NCBI GenBank assembly: GCA_029962745.1
Contig: CM057151.1
Span: forward strand, 39,593,136-39,657,135
Length of the DNA stretch: 64,000 nucleotides
DNA from: Echinometra lucunter
Lineage: Eukaryota > Echinodermata > Echinoidea > Camarodonta > Echinometridae
Direction: 5' to 3'
The notes beneath the pieces are model-generated. The model saw only the letters and a list, made by a program, of their open reading frames with translations, ran no database searches and had not been told where the DNA came from. The translations under genes and the position numbers were made by a program. This document shows positions 1-12,677 of this stretch, one piece after another (the stretch's first letter is position 1; every line of letters starts with the position of its first letter).

Positions 1-160
1 ATGTGCTGTCGGTATATAAAATAAATATGTCTCCTTTAGCATGTTTAGTCCTCGTTTCCGGAGGCCATGCTGCTCTTTCACACTTCTTAAACTTCCTTCT
101 GGCATAGGAATTAGGTAGAGCGGTGTGATATTATAGATATTACAGTTTGCTGTTATCGGC

Positions 161-192
161 CTCGCGGGCCTTCGGTCTCGCGGGCCTTCGGT
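161..192. repeat. two tandem copies of a 16-bp GC-rich unit
   Basis: The unit CTCGCGGGCCTTCGGT occurs twice back to back. It is a GC-rich island in AT-rich sequence, just upstream of the candidate terminal exon. No function can be assigned. Confidence 0.8.
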
Positions 193-407
193 GAAGTGGG
201 TTGTCACCCTCCATACAGTATGTTGTGTCACAACACCCCACCCAACATTGTATGATCTATAAAGCCACTTTACATTATTTGCAGAGGAATTTAATTACCC
301 ACTTTGCCCTAATGATATCACTTCCAGAAAAATGAAGAACTATGTATTTGTTTTTGTTTTGCCTGTCTATATTTTGCAATTAATCTGTTTTTGTCTTGTC
401 ATCCAGG

Positions 408-489
408 GCATAACAGTATGGACGAACACCAAAGAATGCTTCGACAAGATGTAACTACTCCTCTTTCTCCAACCGCCCTCTGTTGTTAA
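408..489 (+). CDS. possible terminal coding exon of an unidentified upstream gene
   Basis: A strong acceptor, a long pyrimidine tract ending in CATCCAG, precedes position 408. Two short reading frames follow. One is GITVWTNTKECFDKM then TAA (ends at 455); the other starts HNSMDEHQRMLRQDV and ends at TAA 487-489. I do not recognise either peptide. The next kilobases have little mobile DNA and no coding exons, as expected of a long 3' UTR. The gene body would lie left of the window. Without the previous exon the frame cannot be chosen, and the acceptor could be a chance match. Confidence 0.3.
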
Positions 490-3400
490 AGTGAGTTAAA
501 GTGATAACAAGATTGTTCCGTCATTAGGATGCAACTACTAGCCTTTCAACTGTTGAGGTATAATCAAGATTGATGTAAGGACTAGCTCTTCTAAAACCAC
601 TTTCAAAATGTTGTCAAGGTATCATTAAGATGCATGTTGACCGAGAAGGAATTAACCACCCTTCTTCGCACTTTCTCAGTCTGTCACAGTACTGTCAAGA
701 TAAATGGATTGACAAAATTTGCTTCTCGCCCCATTTCTAAACACTCTTGAAATTGAAGTGGGTTATGCTGAATAGATTTGGAAACTAAGATAAATGGCGA
801 TGCCCATATGTTAAGGCATTTCCATTTCAAAACTTTGTTTAAACAACTTCCAATAGTTAAAGATAGGAATGTTATGCGGAAAACAATGGCCATTTCAGGA
901 TGAGAGGCATCCAGGTTATTGTTGAGTCAAGAGTACTAGTTTATCGTTCATCTGGCAATCTGCACAATACTCGGACTGGAGTAAATTGGGACTGTAAAAA
1001 CTTGTGTATTGAAAGCTGTATCATATGAAGGCAACATTGTTGTTTGGTGATGAGTAATTAGTTCTACATGTAGTATTCTGTTATTACATGAAAAAATTCT
1101 GACATGTTGCAAGTACTAAATAAGCTATCACCTTAACAAGAGAGAGAAATTACAGGGGAAAGGTGGAAATATATTTGAACTGCATTATTTCATTAAGTCA
1201 GCATATAAAAAAAGAAACTAATTAAAATGCAAGGATTTGATGTAAGATTATTGTGCTATGTACTTGTATATTTGAGATATTGATGCCAATTTTGAAGCGG
1301 ACAAAGATTTAAAAAACAAAAAAAGTGTCCTGCAACCTTTGTGTTTCATAAGGGCTATATATGAAACTTTGACCATTGGACATGCTCTCAGCTACCAAAA
1401 AATGTATAAATTGATAAAAAATGATATGAACAAAAAAAAAATGTAAATTCATTTTAGGCATAATGGATGAATGATGTGATTACATAGTGAAATATTACAA
1501 ATTTACATAGGATTGTAAAAAAAAGAAGAAAATTACAGAATACCAAACAATTATTTGCAAATGACTTGTGCAAGTGGCGATTATAAAACAGAACCTTTCA
1601 TATGAGTGTTAGTGGTGTTGGTGGCAATAAGTCTTTGGAATTGAACATTATTTCGTACCTATCAGTTTCCAGTGAGAATGTATGCAAAGCAACTGAATGC
1701 TCAGTGATCAAATGTTTTTATAAAGTCATATAATCATACTTGTTATCTCCTGTGTGAAACAGTGTAATGTGGTGTTTGAAACATATGAAAAAAATCTTGA
1801 GGTATTAAGTTCAACTTGGTTAATGCATGGGTTGCGTAATTTCTCTTTACAACTTTTTGCCAGTGACTTGTGAGCTTCACTTTATACTTTCCTTTGTTAT
1901 TTCAAATCCTTCTTTGAAAGAATATACTACTGAAATGCAAACTTAGCCCCATGTTCTTTAATTTATTAAGAATTGAGATGTAAATTTTAATTCAGACTCA
2001 TCTCATTCACATGAATGATTTGTGCATTCCATATTTCTGTTTTTGCAAGTTGCAGAGGGGCCTTACGATTTTTGGTGATGCTGTGTTTTTGTATTCAGTT
2101 GTTCAAGAGAAACTTTGTTTGCATATGTTTGGTGGAAGGCCAATCGGGAGCTGTATATCAAGGTCATTGACCAGAAACAAGTGTTGTTCCCTTAAATTGG
2201 ACCACTTGGGGAAAAAGTAATGGTTTCAGTAACCATAAGAAAGGAGAGATATTTATTATATAAAGTATAATGATGATTGTGATGGTGATGATGATGATGA
2301 TGGTGGTGATGTTGATGATGATGATGACACTGTTGGATTAAGGATGTAGAACTTTAAGCATAAACATAATCCAAAAATGAATTTAACTTTTTCTGAATAG
2401 GCGGGCACTTAATGTTAGCAAAGGGTAACTAGCAGTTGCTCCATTTGCCCTTTTGGGCTAGCAAATTATTTCAGCATACATGACCTTCTTCAAATTTGGG
2501 GAAAATTATTATGGTTTTTCGCACAAGTGTTAAGATATAAACTCATTTAAATATGTGCTATGGTATTTATATGTCACATGCTTCTCCATTGTGTTTTGTT
2601 GCATTTGAAAAAAAAAATACCTGAAAAACATTCACAAAAAGTTCTTTATTTCCCATAAAAGCAATGAAAACATGACTAACACTGAAGCATATGACCTACT
2701 GACTTTTCATCATAAGACTAGTAAAAATACGGAAGCACCTTTCTTGTGGTAACTCCATACGAACCATACCAATTAATGGATGAAATGATATTTACTTACA
2801 TGATTATTCTTTACCATTAGATTAACTGTGTTTTAGGCAGGAAAATGTTCCATTATACCCAACAGTTATTGCGTATACGAGAATTCCATTACACAATTAT
2901 GCGAGTGCATTTTTGTCATACCATGAGCATATAAACATGCCTATAAGTGTTGATTTTTCTCCAGGTACTAATTTTATGATTCATCATTGTATATATTTTG
3001 ATATGATCATTGTATAATTCTATTATATTTGAGAGACTGGTAGATTTTAATATCCACCTTGATCTCGTATTATGCTTCTTACTTGTCACATGTAATAAGG
3101 AAGGAAATTGCATGCATCCTTTTTTTATTTAAGCACAAATATATTTTTGCAGGAGTTTATGTAGATTTGCAGCTAAGGTTATTTTTGGATATATGTTTAA
3201 TTCAATTTTCATTGCCTTCAACTTTCTCAGCTTGTGTTCCTTTCATAAAATGTTTGGTTTTGTATGTACATTTTTAGTTTATGAACTATTCACAAACTGA
3301 AGAGTGTTAAAAGCTTATGTACAGTTTTGGTCACAAAAAGAATACTGGTGTGAAATGGATTAAATATTGTCTCATTGTCTAATGACCTTGCGTAAAAAGA

Positions 3401-3907
3401 CACGTGTAAGATCATGTGATATTCCAATTTAATGCGTAAATATATTAACGCAATTTACTGGCTACACTCAGCCCTATGCTAGGACCCCTGCACAATGATC
3501 ATGCACTTCATTACATTTGGCATGTAAACGGAAGTCTCATTTTGGTTTTACATCGCTGACCCAAGGTCAAAAGTATTTTCACAGCAATAGTTCAGGTTTT
3601 ATTTCCAACATAACACAAGACATAAAATATCTTTTTTCTTAAAAAAAAAAAAAAAACTATTGTAAATTAACATTATTTTTCTCTTTTTTTTAACATCAAA
3701 ACAAAATAGATGTCTGCTTGACACAATGTATTAAAAAATGAAATCGATATTGGAAAAGGGAAATCCACAAGAAAGCAATGCTTGTAATTATGTGGATTCC
3801 TCAAGAAAGGAAATGGAAAGTATTATTTGTTAAATATTCAACTCGAGGAAGAAAACACTTCAGTGCATCATATTTTTACTTGTATTTTGCTACTGACAAG
3901 CATCTTG

Positions 3908-4195
3908 GTCTGGTGGTTCTGACTCTCATCTTTCAATCAGAGGGTCATGGGTTTGAATCCCAGCCATGGCGTTAATTTCATTCAGCAAGAAATTTATCCA
4001 AATCGTGCTGCACTCAACCCAGGTGAGGTGAATGGGAATCTGGCAGGAATTCATTCCTTGAAATGCTTTCTCGCTGTAAAAGGCTGCCAGGCTAAAGCTG
4101 GGGTAATAATATCCAAGTCCTTTGGAAGTGCATAGAGACATTATATCATAATGTGATATGCACTATACAAGAACTGTATATTATTATTATCAAAA
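3908..4195 (+). mobile_element. tRNA-derived SINE (copy 1)
   Basis: The element has an A-box-like TGGTCTGGTGG and, about 40 bp later, a B-box-like GGGTTTGAATCCC, the two internal RNA polymerase III promoter elements of a tRNA. An unrelated body of roughly 200 bp follows and ends in TTATTATTAT repeats, typical of a SINE tail. A second copy with the same layout lies at 58.35-58.62 kb. The open frames across it are incidental. Confidence 0.75.
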
Positions 4196-4740
4196 GGAAA
4201 AAAATATGACACCTGAAGAAGAGCTTTTTGAGGAGCTACCAAAACTGTACATAACCTTTAAAACATGGTAGAATGATGAAAGAGCTAGAGAGACAATAAC
4301 TTCACAGGTTTATTGCTTTACAGTCATTCCATATGATTTGTATTTTGCTTTTTTTTTCCTTCTCCTTCTGCTCTTTTTGTACATGTTTAAAATCATTAAG
4401 TGCCTGTGTATTTAAGTGCATATTTTATGTAAATTTTCAGTATGGATGACAGTGGATAAGTACATGTCGAATTTCTCTGTCATTTATGTACCGTCAGTTT
4501 TATTATTCACCATATTTGGAAAATGCTGTTGACAAGTTTTGTAAACACCATATGGTGACACATTTTGTCTCTATGATTTGGATATTGTTAGATTAGATAT
4601 TGCTGAGCAAAGTTTTCCAAATCCTTATTTTTTTCTCTTTTCAGATAATAAAATGGATCACAGGCTATTAATGAAGCAAGCAAACAAACCATATTGTTTC
4701 ATTACCTCCAAGCAAAACAAACCATATTGTTTCATTACCT

Positions 4741-4741
<1 letters not shown>

Positions 4742-4771
<30 letters not shown>
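4742..4771. repeat. (AT)n microsatellite
   Basis: About 30 bp of uninterrupted alternating AT. A duplicated 20-odd-bp motif (AAACAAACCATATTG / AAACAAACCATATTG) lies just upstream at 4683-4732. Confidence 0.9.
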
Positions 4772-4775
<4 letters not shown>

Positions 4776-6103
4776 ATTTGATATGTTACTACCATAAGTT
4801 ACAGCTAAATTTGAATCGGTCATTTTCCATGCTGGACAATTATTTCTTCGAAATTGAGTCACTTAGAATTGCTTTGGAGAAAACTTTCTGATTTAATTTG
4901 CTAATAATTTTGGATGGCAGTTCTTATCTGCAGTCATTCCTCTCTGTTAACTTTGACTGTAAGGAGACTTCTTTTGATTTTGAGGTTGTCTCTGCCTCTA
5001 TTTTACTGTCTCATTATTATATATATTGGTAGTCGTTCAGATTAATTCTGCAGTTGAACATAACTTTTCCTTCCTTGGAAAAGTTGTGACATTGATGTAC
5101 AATCATGCAGCAAAATTTCCAGTTAAACCTCACATTAAAGGGGAAGCAGAGAATCATATCCAAATGCACATGAATCAGTATGCTATTTGGCATAATAATG
5201 TTATTGCGTTTGATGGGTAGCAAATTGTTATACCATTCCAAGCAATTGCAGTGTCCTTATTCCATAAAAAATCTGCCATAATATTGTATGAATTTTTTTT
5301 TTTTTTTTACTATTTTATTGCTTTCCAAGAAGCTTATAAAAATCCTGTATATGAACTATATTTCACAGGTAATTTATGCTTTGACAACCCAAATACTGGA
5401 TAAAATATCAATGAAGTTTGTTGCACTCGAAAAAAAAAAAAAATTAGATTAAAACAACTACATGTACTTTGAAAATATTATAGCGATTTCATTTTGTTAC
5501 ACAATTTCCAGAGATTTTGGTTCCTTAGGCTTGGAGTAATGTGTATGTCTATGTGCGTAAATTCAAATAAAATGCCACAACTGGTGCAATACCTTGAGAA
5601 AGTGTTCAAAAACTTGTCTTATTTCATTTATCTTGGTATTTTTCATTTCAGGTTGATGAGAAATAACAGTGCCAGGCCCTTTTGTTACAACTGATATTAT
5701 GAAAAATAAATAAGGAGAGTGAGTAACACGGAAAAGAATAAATGGTCATGTAACACTTTTCAACATGATCATGAAAATGAGCAAAATGCATTTTTCATTT
5801 CGTTCATTTCGTTTATTTTCCATTTCCAACATAATATAAACAAAATACAAAGTATGCATCGTACAAGGTAAAAAATGAAACATAACAGTGGATTCGTAAA
5901 TATAAATAGTTCCCATGTACAAGAGCCTGAAAAAAGATTGGTAATGGAGGGGACTGCTGAAAAGCCGAGCTTGTAGATTGCAGCCCCCTATAACTTGCGA
6001 GTTGTAAAAATAGTTAAACAGTAAAAATAAAAAAAGAAGACACAAACTAGTACAAACAGCGGATATACATAACATAACATGATTCTAAAGTTGTTGGTTG
6101 TAA

Positions 6104-6188
6104 TCTGTTGAACACTAAGCCCGAGATAAGTCGGGCAAGGGGTAATGGAAAGTGTGTGTTATAATGAAATCAAATCATGCTCAACAGG
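6104..6188. mobile_element. short TTAA-family mini-element (degenerate copy)
   Basis: It begins CTGTTGAACACTAAGC and ends ATGCTCAACAGG, an inverted-repeat pair shared with copies at 14048, 20948, 26697 and 41175. The flanking tetramers have decayed from TTAA to GTAA. It is non-coding and about 85 bp long. Confidence 0.6.
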
Positions 6189-6597
6189 GTAAGGAAAGAC
6201 AGTTGATATTTGAACTTTGGAACTACAAGGCCATTCGGTTCTATCCTACTGCAAATCTTCCCATATGATTAAAGAATTTAATGTACTGCCATTATTTTTA
6301 GACCAATAAGGGTTGATTTGTGGAATGACAATGTAAACAGCAAATGAATAACTGACAACTGAATTCATTATTTTATTGGATAAGGGCTTGCTATTTTGTA
6401 ATGTCTTGAAGAAAAAGTATAAGAGGATCGGGGAAAAAAAAAAGAAAACAAGGGGGCTGCATAAAAATGTGTTTAATCAGAGCTAGAATGGAGAATAAGA
6501 GGAGGGGGGGGGGAGGGAGTTAGGGGCAAGATGATAAAAATTATACACTGTTCCACACACTTCCAGTGATTAAACTAAATTGCCTTGTTCTATGTTT

Positions 6598-7110
6598 GTC
6601 ATATCCCCCCTCCCCCCCCCCCCCCCCCCCCCCCCCCACCTATGATACTAGATCTAAAGCTCCTCAAACATGACTAAGCCCCTTACTTCCGCACACTTTT
6701 GTCTTCCATGGGTGCAATTTTGCACAGTTCAAACCAATCACAAGTTCGCCTTTAAAATTTGTTGTGACAATTGAAAGAGTCATATCCCCCCCCCCACCTA
6801 TGATACTAGATCTAGAGCTCCTCAAACATGACTAAGCTCCTGGGCTGGTATTGTGAATATTCTTGTATCTTTTACCTTTTTTTAATTGTCATAGCAATCA
6901 GAATTGGGGTACACCATTGGCTTACTCCACACACTTATGTCTTCCATGCGTGTAATTTTGCACAGTTCAAACCAATCACAAGTTTGCCTTTAATATTTCT
7001 TCTTCTTGAGAAGAAGAAGAAATTCAAACCAAGTTCAAAACCAAGTTCAAAAACCAAGTAAGAAGAAGAAGAAATTTTAAAGGAAAACTTGTGATTGGTT
7101 TGAACTGTGT
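6598..7110. repeat. duplicated poly-C segment plus inverted copy
   Basis: Two direct copies (from 6598 and 6782) start with a poly-C run, then ACCTATGATACTAGATCT. Each leads into a CACAGTTCAAACCAATCA segment (about 6722-6756 and 6959-6993). The same segment recurs inverted at about 7076-7110, separated by AAG/TTC-rich sequence, so the RNA could fold into a hairpin. No protein-coding signal was seen. Confidence 0.65.
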
Positions 7111-7600
7111 CGATTTCAATGGGTTAATGGGGACCCACTGTTTCACTTTCCATGTACTCCCAATTGCCAATTGGTATTCCATGGGGGCAATGGGGACTTA
7201 TTTTTTTGAATGGGTCAATTTGTATTTCAAGTGGTATTTCAATTGGTATTTAATGATTAATCATTGATTAATTTTCAGTTATAAATGGAGAGGGTTGATA
7301 CACGCAATCTGGGTCACTTAAGGAGCGCTGGCTCATATTGGGGTAAATAGACGGGCCAGTAAGACAGTGATCAGCGTTTGTTTTTGTTTTTTCTTCTTCT
7401 TCTTTCTTTTTTTTTTTCTTAACTTTTCCTTTCCCCCTTCCAGCCTCCACCACTCTCTCTCTCTTTCTAATAATAATGAATCAAGATAGAACGAAAACAA
7501 AAACTCCTTTTCATTATTTGCTTTTCATTACCAACCATATCCATATAGAGAAATTTTGAGTATAATTTTTATATTCCTAGATCTATATATTTTTATTTCA

Positions 7601-7659
7601 TCAACCAATCAGTCCAGTCGGCCGGCCGGCCGGCCGGCCGGAGATGGCGGCATATCAAA
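7601..7659 (+). promoter_or_regulatory. IGBP1 promoter-proximal region and overlapping uORF
   Basis: A CCAAT box is at 7605-7609. A perfect GGCC tandem run (7619-7641) follows immediately before the coding start. An upstream ATG at 7644 is out of frame with the IGBP1 ATG at 7660 and opens a reading frame of about 25 codons that overlaps the true start. This could reduce IGBP1 translation. The transcription start is not visible from sequence. Confidence 0.45.
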
Positions 7660-10600
7660 ATGGCGACTTCCATGAGAGATACAGACATCGACAAAGCACC
7701 GCAATTATCCGATATTTTTGAGGAAGCTAGAAAAATTCAGGAAGAATTAGATGACTCATCAGAACCATCTAATAGTCTAGGATATCAGGTAGCTACGTCC
7801 GTGGTAACTTGAAATATTTTAAGAAGTTAAGTCAAAAATTCAAGCAGTTAACATAGCATAGGCCTAAAACATGATACGGTCCCATCTACTGATTTTCTCG
7901 CTGGATATCTCTTTCTATTTTGGTCACTCATCCTGTGTAAGATACATGTAGCTCTAAGAGTTAGCCTCTAAAGTTACTACTCATCGAACACCTTTTTTAA
8001 ACGGACCACCTTCGCGCAATGTCTTTTTGCATATAAAATAATTTAATAAAAAAGTAAGCATGATGAGGATGAAAATGACTGTTTCCATTCACTTTTTTTA
8101 AAGGCAGTGTATACAGCCACACGCGTGTGGTTGTATCCACAGCACTTGTCTCAATTCCCACTTGAAGTCTGTGCCGCGACAGCTATCGCTAGTGTGCACA
8201 CACTGCACAAGCGAATGTGTATTCATGCGGTGGTATGTGTTGCGACTTGCAAAACTTGGATCGTCACGAAGGTTTTATCTGGCGATTTCACTTAGTTATT
8301 ATACAAACAATATTTTCACTTCATTTTCACCTGGTCAGCAAGCAGGTGACAATATAGTACAGTATTGTTTGTATTTCAGTGAATTTCAAGAGATAAAACA
8401 ATCAAGGTTTTAGACTACAAATGGGCGCAAGACGAAGAAGAGTAATTTATGAAGAATTCCTGAGATATCGCAATCGCAAAATTCGATGTCGTATCGCAAC
8501 GCACTGGACCTGGAAAAATTTCACAGAAATAACGAGACCTAACTTCGCGCATGCCAGTTTACAAATGATTAATGCAAAATAGAGATCAAAAAAAGGTAAG
8601 ATAATTGCATCATTAGCAAGACAAAATGCCATAGAATAATTTAATATCACATTTTACTTACAACTTTGATGACATCGTCTCTCGAAAAGAGGAAATCTAA
8701 GACCTTTGTTCACAGGTTCAGTTTTTCACGGAATGGACGCAAAACGCAAAATTTGCCGATCTTTCTTTAATGATTTCACAAATCCTTCCCAAATTTCAAA
8801 GAAAAGTTAGTCATAGGGTAAATTTAGGTTGCTCTTTCCGTTGGCGCTATCAGATTTTCACAATCTTTTCCAGTTTTTGAGATATGACCCTGTGCGTGAA
8901 CTTTGGACCTGCGCGAAGTTAGGTCACCCTGCCATATTTAATCAAAGGCGGTCGATGAGTAGTAGGTCCAACCATACTTGGTTATGAGTAACCTTGTCCT
9001 GATCCTGAGTTACCAATTAGGGTATGGTAAGACTAAGTTTCAGGGATGAAACCATCATTGTACCACAAATTTTAATTTGAATATTATAATAATATATTTT
9101 GGTATAATGCAGTTATAATTAAATAAACAATTTACAGAACTTCAAATTTCCATCAACAAGATGGAAATTGGAAATGGAATAAACTAAGGAGCAGGCAGTG
9201 TTGTCACCAGCCCATTTTTAGTGCCGGCTAATGTTAACCGGCTGGGGGTCAAGGGGCAACGACCTGGCAGAAGCTTTGGCATTTCAATATGGCGACTTCC
9301 ATGAGAGATACAGACATCGACAAAGCACCGCAATTATCCGATATTTTTGAGGAAGCTAGAAAAATTCAGGAAGAATTAGATGACTCATCAGAACCATCTA
9401 ATAGACTAGTCTTTTGACCTCAAAAACCTCATTCTTTGAGGCGATTATTTTGCCAGATTAGTTTTGAAATTTCTGCTGTGAACACTTCGTTAAATTCCAA
9501 TCCAAAGGGTTTACAAAATTTACATTCTTTAGCCTTAATTTTGACCGACTTTCCATGGTAGTATGATTCAGAAAACACGTACATGCAACAGCTTGAATCG
9601 CATATTGCATTGTGGGACCGAGGGCAAACATGATTGAAGGAAACGACACGAGATCCTGTTTTGTGGATTTGTATTCGCAGTTTCGTTGAGAATTTATCTA
9701 ATTTGGGAATTAATTTCTTTTACTGGTCTGTGCTTTAAATTTATTTGCTACGGATGACTTCCCCTTTTTTGTGTATTTTGTAATTTTAGTTGGTTTTTTG
9801 ACGTTTTCTGTTCATTCATGTGTTGATATTCATTTTCGTACATCATGTTTACCTAGCCTAACTATGCACAGTGCTCTGACGAAGCTTCGCCCGACCAGAC
9901 CGCGGTACAAAGCACCGCGACAGCGCTGTGATCCTGGTTCACATACATGGATTGCTGATGTAAAAAATATGCCCATTAATGACTTTCATGCATAGTTAAA
10001 CTGTCAAAATTGTACATTCATAGTTAAGAATAATTGTTTTAATTGTGACTATTCTACAGATTGTTTGATATTTGGAGTTTTTTTATATTTGAAATTTGAA
10101 GAAAATTGTGCTGGTCAGCAGTGAGCCTTTTGTGGGGCTGTGCCGGTCGGTCAGAATCCGTGCCGGCGCTGCCGACCGGTGCCGATCAGTGTAGTGACAA
10201 CAATGGGAACAGGATATTTATTTATTATTAACTATCTAATATCTGATAATTATCAACCTGGGGTAGTTGTATTAAAAGAGCATATTTGGAATAATTTTAA
10301 TTATGATAATACATTCAGACAATTTACAAAACTTTGTATTTCCAATAACGTGATCAAATTATTTACACAGATTATTTACACTTTCAGGTATCGGTTAGTT
10401 AATGCAAGCAAAAAACGACTCCAATGCAGCTCTTTTGATGACAACAAATGTAACATCCACGTAGCGTAGCCAGAGGCTTGTTGGACTCTCTGTATCTCTC
10501 CAAAGCTTTAAGTTCAAAGTGTCCCATGTAAAGATTAGCTACGATCCGGAATACCGGAGAGCCCATGGCACACCAATTTTGTTGTATGTAATGCTGCCCT

Positions 10601-12639
10601 TGGAATGAGAAATAAGTCGTATTAAGGCAATTAGTGACAAGTCACAAATTTGCTCAACTGACGGGTTACTTCTGGTAACTAGAGAATCATTCTTCTCAAG
10701 ACGATCCCTGACAGTATCTACTGCATCCTTTACAGGAATGGAAGTAAACAATACACTAACGTCTTAGGATACAATAGCTTCATCGGGTTGTAAAGCGACA
10801 TTAGAAAGTGGGAGTTACAAACGTGATATTGAGACTTCCCTACTAATGGTACCAGATATAGCTACATTGTAGCTTTCTTGGCTAAATGATGAATAACAGA
10901 GTCAATGCTACTTACTATCGGTCTCAGTGGTATCGGCTCTGACTTATGGATCTTGGGTAAGCCATAAAAGGCCGGAACTAAAGGCTCGTTGGTAGTGTTA
11001 GATTCCATTTTTCCCACTCGCTAATCACACCATATTTGTGCAAGTCATTCAGAGAGTAAAGTGACCTTCCTTCTAATTCCATTTGTCGGGTTCTATACAA
11101 GCTTTTTGTAGGTTTTCTTGTCACTAAGAAGCTCCTCACATATCTGATTATAATCTGATTTGTCAAGCACCACGACACACTCCCCTTGTCCACTGGGCCT
11201 CATCAATGGCGGTTTGCTTACTCTGCAGTGGATCATAAAGGTTTTTCTGTGGAACTGAACATTGTATGGCTAAGTTAACCAGAAGCACATTTCAAATTTC
11301 TCCAGTTGGTTTAATAAACCTTTGCACTGGTGCCATATTCATGACAATTTTGACTGATCCCAGCCATAGTTTGAACAAGAGCTTGGTATTTGGAGAGAAT
11401 TCCTTGTATTGCTGCCATGTGGACTGTCCGATGTGTAGGACATAGTGGTCGCAACCCAGGTGAATCTTGGGAGACTTGATCCTTTAACTTGTAGAACAAT
11501 GCTGAGTATTTGGGTGAGTTCTGATGAGCTGTAATACAGACTGTAATATAGACTATCCCACACAATGTCACATTATTTTGCAACATCTTGCAAACAGAGG
11601 GATTAAGACAATGTGCCCAGCAGTGGACATAGAGGGTGGCAGGTTCATCTTGTCTCTTACACCTTGCAAGTGACCCATCATGTTAGCAGCCCTATCATAA
11701 CCTTTGCCTCTGCATTGGGTCAGTGGCAGTGAGCATCTAACTAGGACATCCTTAATTGCTTTGCTTAGTGTATCAGCATCAGTGTGTGTGTGACTTGCAC
11801 TAAACCCAATAAAGTCTTCATGAATGAGACAACCCACTTGATACACACTGATAAATGTTCCTTATGGCTCACATAACATGTTTCAGCCATAAAAAGGGGA
11901 AAGGGGGGGGGGGGGGGGCAAAGGGCCCCCAGCCCCCTATGCCTATGGTTTTGGTGACTTATTTCTGTAATGCACACCAGCTACATGTACACCTCTCATT
12001 GTGCCATTTCTATACTTTGTGTACAGTAACACACATAGTCATAACCATCAACATACAAAAGTCACTAATATTCACTCAAAATCGGCAATTGATTATCAAA
12101 TAATGGCATCAAAACATTAATGAAATACAGAAAACTCACACCAGAAAGACTAATGGTCATTGGTCAGTGTTGACCACTAGAAACGTTAAATTTACAGGTA
12201 TTGATTCTACCCTCCCAATTTACTATTACACAGATACATACATGTACAACAAAACAAAGCAAAACAACCACACAAAAAAAACCAAAATTGGCTTGTAAAG
12301 ACAAAAGATCTGGTGAGAGACTCTCCCACTAAAAAAGCGACAGAACAGATTGCTTGTGGCAACAAATTAATTTGGTTCTTCTTTCTTTTTCAACAGGATA
12401 AGGTGAAGAATGGAATAGCTCAACTGGAAACAGCAACTCGTATGGTCAGTGAACTGAGTCTGTTCAGTCGCAATGAAGAGATTGAAGAATGTCCCACGGC
12501 TCATATTAGGTGAAGCATCTGTATATATTGTCTGGTTTTTGCATGTTGGGTCAGTAAGCAGAAGGATGTAGAGTAAGATGCAATGTCTTGGTCATAGTCT
12601 CATGAAAGATAGGCTTGGGTAGCTGGGTTGCGCTTGCTT

Positions 12640-12677
<38 letters not shown>

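Larger units (their letters stand above)
490..5715 (+). other. gene-free stretch, possible long 3' UTR
   Basis: There is no supportable coding exon here; the open frames are short and lack domain sense. The DNA is AT-rich, with a GAT/GGT trinucleotide patch near 2270-2330, a tRNA-derived SINE at 3.9-4.2 kb, an (AT)n run at 4742-4771 and short poly-A runs. AATAAA-type polyadenylation signals occur near 5703-5711. If the exon at 408 is real this would be its 3' UTR; otherwise it is intergenic. Confidence 0.35.

Noticed and set aside
5746..6075. 109-codon minus-strand frame
   Set aside because: Hydrophobic, no recognisable domain, no splice signals, in AT-rich spacer that includes runs of biased sequence.
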